DNA of 64,000 nucleotides from Xylanimonas ulmi (GTDB lineage Bacteria > Actinomycetota > Actinomycetes > Actinomycetales > Cellulomonadaceae), in NCBI RefSeq assembly GCF_004216535.1, contig NZ_SGWX01000001.1:2852001-2916000 (forward strand). The letters are read 5' to 3'. Below are positions 34,436-42,617 of the stretch, piece by piece. Under the pieces are notes generated by a model that was not told where the DNA came from, made no database searches, and saw only the letters and a program-made list of their open reading frames with translations. Made by a program: the position numbers and the translations under genes. Positions within the stretch are counted from its first letter, which is position 1; each line of letters opens with the position of its first letter.

Positions 34436-35755
34436 TCAGAGCGTCGGGACGGTGATCTCGTCGCGGGCCGCCCGCAGGGCGATGTCCGTGCGGTGCTGCG
34501 AGCCGTCGAGCCCCACGAGCGCGACACCGGCGTACGCCCGCTCCCGCGCGGCGTCGAGCGAGTCACCCTCGGCGATCACCGAGAGCACGCGTCCGCCCGA
34601 GGCCACCAGCGTCCCGTCCTCGGTCAGGCTGGTGCCCGCGTGCAGCACGTGGACGCCGTCGAGCGCCTCGGCGTCGCCGATGCCCGTGATCGGGTCGCCG
34701 CCGCGCACCGCGCCCGGGTAGCCGTGCGCCGCGACGACGACGTTGACCACGGGCGCAGGCGACCAGCGCAGCGGGGGCAGCTCGTCCAGCGTGCCGGTCG
34801 CCGAGGCGAGCAGCAGCGCCGACAGCGGCGTGCGCAGCCGGGCGAGCACGACCTGCGTCTCGGGGTCGCCGAAGCGCGCGTTGAACTCGACGACGCGCGT
34901 GCCGCGCGAGGTGAGCGCCAAGCCCACGTAGAGCACCCCCGAGAAGGGCGTGCCGCGCTGGGCCATCTCGTCGACCGTGGGCTGCGCGACGCGGGCGACG
35001 ACCTCGTCCACGAGGCCCGCCGGCGCCCAGTCCAGTGGCGAGTAGGCGCCCATGCCGCCGGTGTTGGGGCCCTGGTCGCGGTCGAAGATCCGCTTGAAGT
35101 CCTGGGCCGGCGCCAGGGGCACGACGTGCGTGCCGTCGCAGATGACGAAGAGTGAGACCTCGGGCCCGTCGAGGTACTCCTCGATCACGACCCGGCCGTC
35201 CGCGCCGCGCGCTGCCAGCGCCTCGCGCGCATGCTCCAGCGCGGCGTCGCGGTCGTCGGTCACGATGACGCCCTTGCCCGCGGCGAGCCCGTCGTCCTTG
35301 ACGACGTAGGGGGCGCCGAACGCGTCGAGCGCCGCGGCGACCTCCTCGACCGTGACGCACACATGCGCCATCGCCGTCGGCACGCCCGCGACGGCCATGA
35401 CCTCCTTGGCGAACGACTTCGAGCCCTCCAGCCGCGCGGCCGCCGCCGTCGGACCGAACACGGGGATGCCCGCGGCGGCGACGGCGTCGGCGACCCCCGC
35501 GACCAGCGGAGCCTCGGGCCCGACGACGACGAGCTCGGCGCCGAGCGAGCGCGCCAGCGCCACCACGGCGGCGCCGTCGTTCGGGTCGACGTCGTGGAGC
35601 CTCGCCTCGCGTGCGATGCCCGGGTTGCCGGGGGCGGCGTGCAACTCGTGCGCTCCGTCGTCGGCCATCGAGCCAGGGGCGGCGCCCCGCTCGGTGGCGA
35701 GGGCGTGGACGATGGCGTGCTCGCGGGCGCCGGACCCGACGACGAGGATCTTCAC
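34436..35755 (-). CDS. purD: Phosphoribosylamine-glycine ligase (GAR synthetase)
   Basis: A 439-residue ATP-grasp ligase forming GAR from phosphoribosylamine, glycine and ATP. Signatures: KILVVGSGAREHAI, VVGPEAPLVAGVADA, SKSFAKEVM, YVVKDDGLAAGKGV, QDFKRIFDRDQGPNTGGMGAYSP, and FNARFGDPETQVVL. A GTG start at 35755 follows a TAGACT -10-like box by exactly 6 nt with no Shine-Dalgarno site, so the mRNA may be leaderless. Operon leader with purC. Confidence 0.97.
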   Translation of the reverse strand: MKILVVGSGAREHAIVHALATERGAAPGSMADDGAHELHAAPGNPGIAREARLHDVDPNDGAAVVALARSLGAELVVVGPEAPLVAGVADAVAAAGIPVFGPTAAAARLEGSKSFAKEVMAVAGVPTAMAHVCVTVEEVAAALDAFGAPYVVKDDGLAAGKGVIVTDDRDAALEHAREALAARGADGRVVIEEYLDGPEVSLFVICDGTHVVPLAPAQDFKRIFDRDQGPNTGGMGAYSPLDWAPAGLVDEVVARVAQPTVDEMAQRGTPFSGVLYVGLALTSRGTRVVEFNARFGDPETQVVLARLRTPLSALLLASATGTLDELPPLRWSPAPVVNVVVAAHGYPGAVRGGDPITGIGDAEALDGVHVLHAGTSLTEDGTLVASGGRVLSVIAEGDSLDAARERAYAGVALVGLDGSQHRTDIALRAARDEITVPTL

Positions 35756-35761
35756 GTCGGC

Positions 35762-35767
35762 AGTCTA
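35762..35767 (-). promoter_or_regulatory. Candidate purD -10 box (TAGACT), leaderless arrangement
   Basis: TAGACT on the minus strand, then 6 nt, then the purD GTG. The spacing would start transcription at or next to the start codon. Confidence 0.5.
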
Positions 35768-35795
35768 CGGAGCCGGGCGGTCGGCCCGGAGCGCG

Positions 35796-35840
35796 ACGAC
35801 GGCGGGTGACCGGGGACGAACCCCGGCCACCCGCCGTCGT
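35796..35840 (-). terminator. Strong hairpin downstream of the alcohol dehydrogenase gene
   Basis: A 13-bp stem (35796-35808 with 35828-35840), one mismatch, a further 6-bp stem (35810-35815 with 35821-35826) and a 5-nt loop. It stands 65 nt after the adh stop and before the purD promoter, so it separates the two units. Confidence 0.8.
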
Positions 35841-35904
35841 GCGAGGCGCCCAACCCCCGATGGGCGAGCCCCTCAAGGCATCGCGGTCGCTTCGTGGACC
35901 GAGG

Positions 35905-36942
35905 TCAGTGACCCATGTCCATGACGATGCGGCCGTCGATCTTGGCGGCCTCCATGTCGTCGAAGATGTCGTTGACCTCGTCGAGCGGCTGCACCTTGTA
36001 GGTCGGCTTGATGAGGCCGCGAGCGAAGAAGTCGATCGCCTCCTCCATGTCCTTGCGGGTGCCGACGAGCGAGCCGCGGACCGTCAGGCCGAACAGCACC
36101 GTCGAGAAGATGTCGAGCGGGAACGCCTCCGGGGGCAGACCCACGAGCGAGACGGTGCCACCCGAGCGCAGCGCGCCGACCGCAGCCGGGAACGCCTTGC
36201 CGTTGACGGCGGTGACCAGGCCGCCGTGCGTGCCGCCGCCGGTGACCTCCTTGATCTTGGCGACGAGGTCGTCGCCCTCGGTGATCGCGTTGAACGCGTA
36301 CTCGGCGCCGTGCTTCTTGGCGAGCTCGGACTTGGCGTCGTCGACGTCGACGGTCACCACACGCATGCCCATCGCGACCGCGTACTGCACGGCGATGTGG
36401 CCCAGGCCGCCGACACCCGAGATCAGGACCCACTGGCCCGGCTTGACCTCGGCCTCCTTGAGGCCCTTGTAGACGGTGACGCCGGCGCACAGGATGGGCG
36501 CGACAGCGGCGAGGTCGACAGTCTTGGGGATGTGCGGGGCGAACTTCGCGTCGACCAGCATGTACTGGCCGAACGAGCCGTTCTTGGTGTAGCCGCCGTA
36601 CTGCGCGCTCGGGCACAGCGTCTCGCGACCCGTCTGGCACCACTCACAGTGGCCACAGGCGCTCCACAGCCACGCGTTGCCGGCCCAGTCGCCGACCTCG
36701 AGCTCGGTGACGCCCTCGCCGATCGCGACGACCTCGCCCGCACCCTCGTGACCCGGGATGAACGGCGGCGTCGGCTTGACCGGCCAGTCGCCGTGCGCGG
36801 CGTGCAGGTCCGTGTGGCAGACGCCCGAGTACAAGGTCTTGATGAGAACCTCGCCCGGCCCCGGCGTGGGGATCGGCAAGTCCTGGATCTCCAGGGGCGC
36901 CTTGAACTCAGTGACGACTGCTGCCTTCATGGTTTCCGTCAT
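35905..36942 (-). CDS. adhP: Zinc-dependent alcohol dehydrogenase, AdhP type
   Basis: A 345-residue medium-chain alcohol dehydrogenase. Catalytic zinc ligands: Cys in SGVCHTDLHAAHGDWP and His/Glu in PGHEGAGEV. Structural zinc: four Cys in CGHCEWCQTGRETLC. Rossmann loop: GVGGLGHIAVQYA. It interconverts primary alcohols such as ethanol and aldehydes with NAD(H). The ATG at 36942 has an AAGGAGAG site 8 nt upstream; the frame is open further up but non-homologous. Flanked by terminators on both sides (35796 and 37113), so it is monocistronic between purine genes. Confidence 0.95.
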   Translation of the reverse strand: MTETMKAAVVTEFKAPLEIQDLPIPTPGPGEVLIKTLYSGVCHTDLHAAHGDWPVKPTPPFIPGHEGAGEVVAIGEGVTELEVGDWAGNAWLWSACGHCEWCQTGRETLCPSAQYGGYTKNGSFGQYMLVDAKFAPHIPKTVDLAAVAPILCAGVTVYKGLKEAEVKPGQWVLISGVGGLGHIAVQYAVAMGMRVVTVDVDDAKSELAKKHGAEYAFNAITEGDDLVAKIKEVTGGGTHGGLVTAVNGKAFPAAVGALRSGGTVSLVGLPPEAFPLDIFSTVLFGLTVRGSLVGTRKDMEEAIDFFARGLIKPTYKVQPLDEVNDIFDDMEAAKIDGRIVMDMGH

Positions 36943-37112
36943 GGATTCGCTCTCCTTCGAACCGGAGGCCGGCACCGGGGGTGTGGTGCCGCCGGACCTC
37001 TCTGCGGCAAGAGTCGCATCGTGGGACGCAACGTTCATTGAGGTCGGCGCGTTGCGCGCAAGCCCTTGGCGCGTTGCCTCAAACCTTGCCGTGATCAGCC
37101 TCTCCGTTGGGA

Positions 37113-37150
37113 CGGACATTCGCACGTCGGAGCGAATCGACGTGCGTCCG
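37113..37150 (-). terminator. Hairpin directly after purA
   Basis: gcacgtc (37122-37128) pairs with gacgtgc (37139-37145), and cggac (37113-37117) with gtccg (37146-37150), with a 4-nt bulge on one side. It begins 7 nt after the purA stop at 37157. Probable purA terminator, though without a T-tract. Confidence 0.6.
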
Positions 37151-37156
37151 ACCAGG

Positions 37157-38449
37157 TCAGCGCGAGTGGATCAGGTCGTGAACGCCGATGATCTCATCGC
37201 GGCGGGGCCCCACTCCGACGGCCGAGATGCGCGTGCCGGACACTTCTTCGAGATAGCGCAGATAAGCCTGAGCGTTTGCTGGCAGATCCTCGATAGCGCG
37301 CGCCCCTGAGATGTCCTCCCACCACCCTGGAAGCTCCTCGTAGATCGGCTTGGCGTGGTGGAACGCGCTCTGGTCGTCGGGCATCTCGTCGAAGCGCTCG
37401 CCGTCGACGTCGTAGGCGACGCACACGGGCACCTTGTCCAGTCCCGTGAGCACGTCGAGCTTGGTGACCACCAGGTCCGTCAGGCCGTTGACGCGCGAGG
37501 CGTAGCGCGCGATGACGGCGTCGTACCAGCCGGTGCGGCGCGCGCGGCCGGTCGTCACGCCGTACTCGCCACCCGTCTTGCGCAGGTACTCACCCGAGTC
37601 GTCGAACAGCTCGGTGGGGAACGGGCCCTCGCCCACGCGCGTGGTGTAGGCCTTGATGACGCCGATGACGGAGTCGATGCGGGTGGGGCCGACGCCCGAG
37701 CCGGTCACGGCGCCGCCGGCGGTCGCCGACGACGACGTCACGAACGGGTAGGTGCCGTGGTCGATGTCGAGCATCGTGGCCTGGCCGGCCTCGAACAGCA
37801 GCGTCTTGCCCGCGTCGAGCGCCTGGTTGAGCACCAGCGGGGTGTTGGCGACCATCGGCTTGAGCCGGTCGGCGTACGCCAGCAGCTCCTCGGTGACGGC
37901 GTCGACGTCGACCGCGCGGCGGTTGTACATCTTGACCAGCAGGTGGTTCTTCTGGTTGACCGAGCCCTCGATCTTGTCGTGCAGGATCTTGGGGTCGAAC
38001 AGGTCGGCGATGCGGATGCCCAGGCGGTTGATCTTGTCCGCGTACGCGGGGCCGATGCCGCGCCCGGTCGTGCCGATCCGGCGGCTGCCGAGGAACCGCT
38101 CGGTCACCTTGTCGAGGGTGCGGTGGAAGGAGGTGATGACGTGCGCCTGGCTGCTGACCAGCAGGCGTGAGACGTCGACGCCGCGCGAGATGAGCGCGTC
38201 GAGCTCCTCGAACAGCACCTCGATGTCGACGACGACGCCGTTGCCGATCACCGGGACGACGCCCGGCGACAGGATGCCCGAGGGCAACAGGTGCAGGGCG
38301 TACTTCTCGTCACCGATCACCACCGTGTGACCGGCGTTGTTGCCGCCGTTGAACTTGACGACATAGTCGACCCTGGACCCGAGCAGGTCCGTCGCCTTGC
38401 CCTTGCCCTCATCGCCCCACTGGGCACCGACAAGCACGACCGCTGGCAT
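37157..38449 (-). CDS. purA: Adenylosuccinate synthetase
   Basis: A 430-residue enzyme that joins IMP and aspartate using GTP, the first step from IMP to AMP. Signatures: [17 protein letters not shown]-loop (the first Asp is the catalytic base), [11 protein letters not shown] (catalytic His), [12 protein letters not shown] and [22 protein letters not shown]. The full length is normal. The ATG at 38449 has a GAGAGG site; the preceding in-phase residues do not belong to the family. It stands alone between the STAS gene and adh. Confidence 0.97.
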   Translation of the reverse strand: MPAVVLVGAQWGDEGKGKATDLLGSRVDYVVKFNGGNNAGHTVVIGDEKYALHLLPSGILSPGVVPVIGNGVVVDIEVLFEELDALISRGVDVSRLLVSSQAHVITSFHRTLDKVTERFLGSRRIGTTGRGIGPAYADKINRLGIRIADLFDPKILHDKIEGSVNQKNHLLVKMYNRRAVDVDAVTEELLAYADRLKPMVANTPLVLNQALDAGKTLLFEAGQATMLDIDHGTYPFVTSSSATAGGAVTGSGVGPTRIDSVIGVIKAYTTRVGEGPFPTELFDDSGEYLRKTGGEYGVTTGRARRTGWYDAVIARYASRVNGLTDLVVTKLDVLTGLDKVPVCVAYDVDGERFDEMPDDQSAFHHAKPIYEELPGWWEDISGARAIEDLPANAQAYLRYLEEVSGTRISAVGVGPRRDEIIGVHDLIHSR

Positions 38450-38578
38450 GGGGATCCTCTCCCTTGGATGAACGACGCCACGGGCAGTACGGTCAACGAA
38501 CACCGTTGCGCCGGGCCGCAGGGCAGTTTACCCGTGGTTGACCATCAGGCCCGGGCGAAGTGACGTACTCTCGGCTGC

Positions 38579-38998
38579 ATGATCGAGATCGCGACGTCGT
38601 CGACGACGACGACCCTCGTGATCACCGGTGACCTGGACCTCGCCGAGCGTGACCAGTTCCCCGAGATCGCCTCGCGCGTCGTGGGCCTGCGACGCCAACT
38701 GCTCGTCATCGATATGTGCCATGTGACGTTCATGGACTCCACCGGCGCGGCGTTCCTCATCTCGCTCGCCGACTCGGGCCGCAAGCGCGGCGGCGCCACC
38801 GTGCTGCGCGGCGCCGACGAGCGCGACCTGTTCGTCCTTGAGGTGTGCGGCGCGCTCGAGATGTTCCGCATCGACCGCGATCACACCTGCGAGGGGGCGA
38901 CGCCCGGCCCCGAGGGCTTCATCCGCCCCCAGGCCCAGACGCCCCCGACCGACGGCGCCGCCACGCTCCCGCAGCGGCGCCGCTCGGCCTCGTCCTGA
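38579..38998 (+). CDS. STAS-domain anti-anti-sigma factor
   Basis: A 139-residue RsbV/SpoIIAA-type protein. The STAS domain spans residues 1-100 with the phosphorylatable Ser in FMDSTGAAFLISLADSG. A 35-residue disordered tail follows. In partner switching, the unphosphorylated form binds an anti-sigma kinase and frees the sigma factor. The ATG at 38579 has no Shine-Dalgarno site; a TACTCT -10-like box lies 7 nt before it, suggesting leaderless translation. A second STAS protein and a PP2C phosphatase are encoded 4-6 kb downstream. No anti-sigma kinase or sigma gene is in the window. Confidence 0.9.
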   Translation: MIEIATSSTTTTLVITGDLDLAERDQFPEIASRVVGLRRQLLVIDMCHVTFMDSTGAAFLISLADSGRKRGGATVLRGADERDLFVLEVCGALEMFRIDRDHTCEGATPGPEGFIRPQAQTPPTDGAATLPQRRRSASS

Positions 38999-39011
38999 CT
39001 GACGCGAGCCG

Positions 39012-39070
39012 TCACTGACCCGCGGGGTCACTGCTCTTCGGGGTCACTGCCCTTCGGGGTCACTGCGGCG
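39012..39070. repeat. 16-bp-period repeats carrying multiple stop codons
   Basis: Degenerate copies of tcactgcccttcgggg start at 39012, 39028, 39044 and 39060. The copy at 39044 supplies the minus-strand TGA of the surface-protein gene. Further copies place TGA trinucleotides every 16 nt, in rotating frames, after the gene end. They lie between two convergent genes. Confidence 0.85.
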
Positions 39071-42000
39071 ACGGCGCGCGGCGAGCCAGAGGCCGGCCCC
39101 CGTGAGCGTCAGCAGCGCTGCGGCGACCGCGCCCAGGAGCAGCGCGTCCGAGCCGGTGGCGGCGAGCCTGTCGCGCGGCCCGACGGACGCCCGGCTCGAA
39201 GCGGCGCTCGGGCTCGGGCTGGGGCTCGGGCTGGCGCTCGGGCGGGTGGGGCGCGCGCCGGCTGGGACGCCAGGGCGCGCCCGGCTCGGCGTGGGCTGCG
39301 CGGCCGCGCTGGCCGAGGGAGCGGGCGTGGGCGTGGGCGCGACGGTGGGCGCGGCCGTGGCTGACGGGGTGGGCGTCGGCGCGACGGCGTTCGGCGTCGG
39401 CGTCGGCGTCGGCGCGACGGCGTTCGGCGTCGGCGTCGGCGTCGGCGCGACGGCGTTCGGCGTCGGCGTCGGCGTGACGGCGGTGGCCGACGGCGTCGGC
39501 GTCGGCGTGACGGCGTCGGGATCGGCGCCGCTCGTGGGTGCGTCGTTCGTGGGTGCGTCGTTCAGGGCGAGCGCGAACAGCGTGACGCCCTCGCCCACGA
39601 CGGGCGATCCTTCGGGCAGCGTGAGGCTCGCCAGGGCGCGGCCCGTGAGCGGGATGCGCTGCGCGAACACCGCGGCGTCGCCGTCGACCAGCCGTGAGTC
39701 GTCCACCGGGCCATGGTCGCTCGGCAGGAACGCCGTGGACCTGATCAGGTGCTGGCGCGCCACGGCGAGCGTGGCGACGTCGTCGCGCGACACGCGCCCG
39801 GCGTCCCACAGCGGCAGGTCGATGGTGACCTCCTGGCTCGTGCCGTCCTGGTAGGTGACGGTCGCGGTGCGGGGCTTGGCCTCGCCGGTCGAGAAGCCCA
39901 CGACGAGGAGCGAGCGCCCCTCGCCGCTCAGGGCGATGGTCTGCCCCGCGGCCTTGACCGAGTCGGGCGTGCCGACCGGGCGCGGGTGCCAGTCGACCTG
40001 CGCGCCGAACGCGGTGGCCTTGGCGCCGGTGTCGAGTCCCGCGGCCGCGAGCGCCTCACGTGAGAACGCGCGGAAGTCGGTCGTGATGGCCGCGTTGCGG
40101 CGGTTGCCGGCGCCGGCGACCGACGTCACGTTGACGGCCTGCTCGAACGTGGGCGCCTCGGGCGCGACGCCCGGGCCCTGGTCGGCGCCGATATTCGGCG
40201 TCGCGGGGATCGGCGCGCCAAAGAAGTCGCGCTCCGCTGGGCCGACGACCTCGGCGCCTGCGACCTGGGCGCCCGCGCCGAGCAGCGGCGAGCCGGCGCG
40301 CAGCCGGTAGCCGGGCAGGTCACGGGACGTCTGGCCGCTGCCGAGCGCGACGAGCCCGGGGTCGCCGAGCACCGCGCCGGTCTCACCGGCCGGGGGTGTG
40401 ATGCCGCCCCAGTAGGCGTTGTGGGAGTACACGGCGCCGCTCGTGCGCAGGCTCCCGCCTGGGGAGACGACGATGTTGTTGGTGAACTCGCGCGGGCCCT
40501 TCATGTCGTCCTCGAAGGGTCGCGTCGTGCACACGAAGGTGTTGTTGTACACCAGGTGCTTGCCCGTGCCGCTGCTCGCGCCGGCGAGCCGGCAGTCGTC
40601 CTGTGCGATGTTGTAGCGCAGCACGACGTCGGTCTTGGTCGCCCCACCCGAGCACCCGCCGACGCAGTTGAGGTAGAAGCCGCCGGAGTTGCCGAACGAG
40701 TAGTTGTACTGGAACAGGCACGTGCCGGTGTTCTTGATGTCGCAGTCCCAGGCGGTCGAGTCGTACTTCGACCACGAGCTGTTGCCCACCACGTTGAACT
40801 GGAAGGTGGGGTCATCGGAGTTGAAGGGCCACATGCCGGCGAAGTTGCCGCCCCTGAAGGGGTACTTGCCCTGCCCGAGGCCGATGGCCACGTTGTGCTC
40901 GATGAGCGGAGCGGCCGAGTTGTGCACCACGACGGCGTCGCCGCCGATGTCGCGCAGGTCGTTGTGGGCGATGTGGACGGCGGTGTTGCGGTCCGTGGAC
41001 GTGTCGGGGGCCGAGATCTTGATCGCGCCGCCGCCCGCGTCCTTGACGCGGTTGCCGGTGATGGTCACGCCGTGGAACGGCCCCTTGCCGTCACCGCGGA
41101 CCACGATGGCGCCCGACTGCACGTAGGGCTGCATGTCGGGCGCGTCCTTCTTGGTCGCCCCGCCGACGTCCTCGACGAGGTTGTCGGTGATGACGACGCC
41201 GGAGCGCGCCACGCCGTCGGTCGTCTCGTACAGGATGCCGGTGCGGCGCACCGTGGGCTCACCTGGGTTGACCACGCGCATGCCCCGCACGGTCCAGTGG
41301 CTGACATTGGTGAAGCGCAGCGCCGCGAGCGCGCCGTCGCCGTTGACCGTCGCGGGCTCGTTCCCGGGACCGTAAGGGCTCACCACGATGGGCGCGACGT
41401 CCGCTCCCGAGCCTTTCGGCGCGAACGTCCCGTGGCACTCGACGCCGCGGCGGAACCGCACCGAGTCCCCCGGCCCGAAGGACGCGACGGCGTTGAGCTG
41501 GTCGATCGAGCTCAGCGGCGAGGCCTCCCCTCCGTCTCCCGGCGTCGGCGCCGAGCAGTCCACGAAGTGCGCGCGCCCCGAGACGGCGACGACCCTCGCC
41601 TCCAGCGAGCCGCGCGCGGTGGCGCCGAACTTCGCCGGGGCCGAGGCGGTGACCGCGAGCGCCCCGGCGGGCGCGTCGCTCGGCACGACCCAGCTCACGA
41701 TCGCCCGGCCCGCGTGGTCGGCCGTGGCGTGCGCCTCGGCGTCGCCGAACCGCACGGTGACCTGCGCGAGCGGCGTCGCGCCGTCGACGACGATCGAGAC
41801 GGCGCTGCCCGGCGCGAGGTGGGCGAGGTCGACGCCCTTGGGCGTGAGGCGCAGCGGCGGCGCCTCGAACGTGTCGGAGCAGACGAACCGCAGGTCGGCC
41901 CAGTCCGCGTGGTCGTTGCCGGGGCCCTCGGGTCCGGCCTCGACGCGCAGTTCGACCTTGCCGACGCCGCGCAGGTCCACGTTGAGGGGGGCCGCGCTGT

Positions 42001-42454
42001 CGGTGCCCTTGCGCGCGACGCGGAAGGCCTCCGCATCATCGAGCACGACGACGAAGTCGACGCGGCCCTTGGGGCTCTGGCTGTCGTCGATGCCCACCTC
42101 GCCGAGCAGTTGCGTGCACCGATGCCCCACGTCATAGACGATCGACGAGGGGGCGTGCACGCCGAGCCCCTTCGCGTACTTCGTGCCCCGGATCGAGATC
42201 GGCCCGCGGTCGGGGTCAGGCACGGCTCTGGCTCCGTTGTTGTGGTCGAGCTCGACCGGACCCCACCCGTTGTCGTCCTCCACCCAGGCGACGTCGCTGG
42301 CGTAGTGCGTCCCAGCCGTCAGGGCGCCAGTGGGGCCGTCCGCGGCGGCCGCGGGGCCTGCGAACGCCACGAGCGACGCGCTGGCCACGAGGCTCAGGGT
42401 GCTGACAACACCCGGGAGGGCAAGGGACGTGGCTTTACGCCATCGGATGCTCAC
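39044..42454 (-). CDS. Sortase-anchored surface protein with NPCBM and beta-helix domains
   Basis: A 1136-residue secreted protein. Residues 1-37 are a signal peptide ending AGPAAAA. Residues about 42-185 are an NPCBM carbohydrate-binding module (NGWGPVELDHNNG, YAKGLGVHAPSSIVYDVG, DHADWADLRFVC). An Ig-like stretch follows, then a right-handed parallel beta-helix (about 330-750; GVTITGNRVKDAGGGAIKI and similar turns). A second beta region leads into a Pro/Thr stalk of 11-residue repeats (NAVAPTPTPTP). The end is a sorting signal: LAATG, hydrophobic segment, RRRR. LAATG fits class E sortase. The beta-helix suggests polysaccharide lyase/hydrolase or adhesin activity; no catalytic residues were identified. 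The GTG at 42454 has an AAGGAGAG site. Confidence 0.85.
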   Translation of the reverse strand: MSIRWRKATSLALPGVVSTLSLVASASLVAFAGPAAAADGPTGALTAGTHYASDVAWVEDDNGWGPVELDHNNGARAVPDPDRGPISIRGTKYAKGLGVHAPSSIVYDVGHRCTQLLGEVGIDDSQSPKGRVDFVVVLDDAEAFRVARKGTDSAAPLNVDLRGVGKVELRVEAGPEGPGNDHADWADLRFVCSDTFEAPPLRLTPKGVDLAHLAPGSAVSIVVDGATPLAQVTVRFGDAEAHATADHAGRAIVSWVVPSDAPAGALAVTASAPAKFGATARGSLEARVVAVSGRAHFVDCSAPTPGDGGEASPLSSIDQLNAVASFGPGDSVRFRRGVECHGTFAPKGSGADVAPIVVSPYGPGNEPATVNGDGALAALRFTNVSHWTVRGMRVVNPGEPTVRRTGILYETTDGVARSGVVITDNLVEDVGGATKKDAPDMQPYVQSGAIVVRGDGKGPFHGVTITGNRVKDAGGGAIKISAPDTSTDRNTAVHIAHNDLRDIGGDAVVVHNSAAPLIEHNVAIGLGQGKYPFRGGNFAGMWPFNSDDPTFQFNVVGNSSWSKYDSTAWDCDIKNTGTCLFQYNYSFGNSGGFYLNCVGGCSGGATKTDVVLRYNIAQDDCRLAGASSGTGKHLVYNNTFVCTTRPFEDDMKGPREFTNNIVVSPGGSLRTSGAVYSHNAYWGGITPPAGETGAVLGDPGLVALGSGQTSRDLPGYRLRAGSPLLGAGAQVAGAEVVGPAERDFFGAPIPATPNIGADQGPGVAPEAPTFEQAVNVTSVAGAGNRRNAAITTDFRAFSREALAAAGLDTGAKATAFGAQVDWHPRPVGTPDSVKAAGQTIALSGEGRSLLVVGFSTGEAKPRTATVTYQDGTSQEVTIDLPLWDAGRVSRDDVATLAVARQHLIRSTAFLPSDHGPVDDSRLVDGDAAVFAQRIPLTGRALASLTLPEGSPVVGEGVTLFALALNDAPTNDAPTSGADPDAVTPTPTPSATAVTPTPTPNAVAPTPTPTPNAVAPTPTPTPNAVAPTPTPSATAAPTVAPTPTPAPSASAAAQPTPSRARPGVPAGARPTRPSASPSPSPSPSAASSRASVGPRDRLAATGSDALLLGAVAAALLTLTGAGLWLAARRRRSDPEGQ
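39381..39479 (-). repeat. 33-bp tandem repeats encoding the cell-wall stalk
   Basis: Three adjoining 33-bp units start at 39381, 39414 and 39447, each encoding one 11-residue NAVAPTPTPTP-type repeat of the surface protein. Shortened variants flank them to about 39510. The number is likely to vary between strains by slippage. Confidence 0.85.
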
Positions 42455-42617
42455 GCGCGTCTCTCCTTGGGTCACCGGTGACTGGTTGGTCACTCCACTG
42501 GTGACCGGCGCCGGACCCCCAGGGTGGCGAATCGGCGGCGCACGGACACGCAAACGAGCACACTCGCACCGCAAACGAACACCAGGGACACGCAGGCCGC
42601 GCTGCGCGGCCGCCGCG

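Noticed and set aside
36961-36995. Hairpin ggcacc/ggtgcc upstream of adh considered as a riboswitch or terminator
   Set aside because: Only a 6-bp stem, no conserved core and no T-tract; too weak to call.
36758-37309. Plus-strand frame over the adh-purA intergenic region
   Set aside because: Overlaps the 5' end of adh and the 3' end of purA; no ribosome binding site or family; the region is better explained by a terminator and the adh promoter.
39348-39510. Regular repeats resembling a CRISPR array
   Set aside because: Repeats adjoin without unique spacers and encode an in-frame Pro/Thr stalk.
40421-42481. Long open frame of 686 codons antisense to the surface-protein gene
   Set aside because: Composition artefact of high third-position G+C; no domain, Arg/Val/His-rich translation, fully overlaps a gene with clear domains.
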